DNA of 12,536 nt from NCBI GenBank assembly GCA_900543885.1, contig UQTA01000087.1, positions 1-12,536 of the forward strand. Reading direction: 5' to 3'. Below are positions 12,235 through 12,536 of this stretch, in pieces; the stretch's first letter is position 1, and every line of letters starts with the position of its first letter. Origin of the DNA: an uncultured Clostridium sp. Lineage in GTDB: Bacteria; Bacillota; Clostridia; Lachnospirales; Lachnospiraceae. Under the pieces are notes generated by a model. That model was not told the origin of the DNA. It was given only the letters and a program-made list of their open reading frames with translations, and searched no databases. Made by a program: the position numbers and the translations under genes.

Positions 12235-12536
12235 TCAATCCGTTTCAACCAGAATTCCATTCTGCTCATCCGGCGTAATCCACGTCCAGCCCGGCGTACC
12301 CATGCACTTTTGAACCTGCACGATCATCCGGTCTTCCAACCCGCCTCCCAGCGTTCCAACGGTGGTTCCATCTTCAACCACAACCATTTTACGTCCAAGC
12401 TGATTTTTGTTTCCCGTCTGTGCAACGGTTAAAAATGCATGCTTCTGCTCCCGCTTATCAGCAGGCATGAGCGCCCGCAGCTCGACCACATCCCTGTTCC
12501 AATTTAGCCGGTCAGATTCCTCCCGTACGGTCCTCA
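12235..12536 (-). CDS. XdhC/CoxI family maturation protein (partial, C-terminal 100 residues)
   Basis: Open to the right window edge, so only the C-terminus is seen. The segment AFLTVAQTGNKNQLGRKMVVVEDGTTVGTLGGGLEDRMI matches the XdhC/CoxI domain, which helps insert the sulfurated molybdenum cofactor into xanthine dehydrogenase or aldehyde oxidoreductase. Two details differ from typical members. The GS-PR-G motif reads TGNKNQLGR, and the protein stops about 30 residues after this domain with no NAD-binding-like C-terminal domain. An in-frame GTG at 12489 exists, but the frame continues upstream with plausible sequence, so it is probably not the start. It ends about 60 nt before the MocA-like gene, in the same direction. 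Confidence 0.75.
   Translation of the reverse strand, partial: RTVREESDRLNWNRDVVELRALMPADKREQKHAFLTVAQTGNKNQLGRKMVVVEDGTTVGTLGGGLEDRMIVQVQKCMGTPGWTWITPDEQNGILVETD

Overview
The window looks like chromosomal DNA from a low-to-moderate GC Gram-positive anaerobe of the Clostridia, most likely a Lachnospiraceae-type gut bacterium. This is inferred from the strong AGGAGG-type ribosome binding sites, consensus sigma-A promoters, a terminator-type TPP riboswitch, GTG and TTG starts, and a Clostridia-type group II intron reverse transcriptase. No 16S rRNA or other species marker is present.

Left part (1-2860, minus strand): a thiamine-precursor salvage operon. A consensus promoter (2831-2859) leads into a TPP riboswitch (about 2708-2806), its intrinsic terminator (2662-2691), and then thiD, tenA, an ABC ATPase (ThiZ-like) and an ABC permease (ThiX-like) cut by the window edge. 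Three of these genes are joined by ATGA overlaps or 1-nt gaps. The set fits import of an aminopyrimidine, its hydrolysis to HMP by TenA, and phosphorylation by ThiD.

Middle part (2860-7970): a MATE exporter (minus), a cluster of hairpins downstream of it, and a divergent glycerol dehydrogenase (plus) with a bidirectional terminator. Then comes a two-gene minus-strand operon of a second MATE exporter and a cytidylate-kinase-like protein. This operon has a perfect TTGACA-17-TATAAT promoter followed by two tandem, sequence-related hairpins, each ending in a U-run. That leader is the best candidate here for an RNA regulator, possibly of the guanidine-IV (mepA) type, which could not be checked.

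Mobile remnant (about 7975-9580, plus): a degraded group II intron. Its reverse transcriptase keeps the RT and X domains, but its C-terminus has been replaced in frame by the end of an IS4-type DDE transposase, including a Y-R-E-K signature. No intron 3' domains are visible. An AT-rich scar of about 365 nt follows, with a palindrome, folded segments and a possible gene fragment.

Right part (9907-12536): a small four-helix membrane protein (DUF2798-like, plus) converges through a perfect bidirectional terminator on a minus-strand operon. That operon holds a partial XdhC-family protein, a MocA-like nucleotidyltransferase and an unusual histidine phosphatase-HD fusion. Together these suggest maturation of molybdenum-cofactor hydroxylases or aldehyde oxidoreductases, probably continuing beyond the window.
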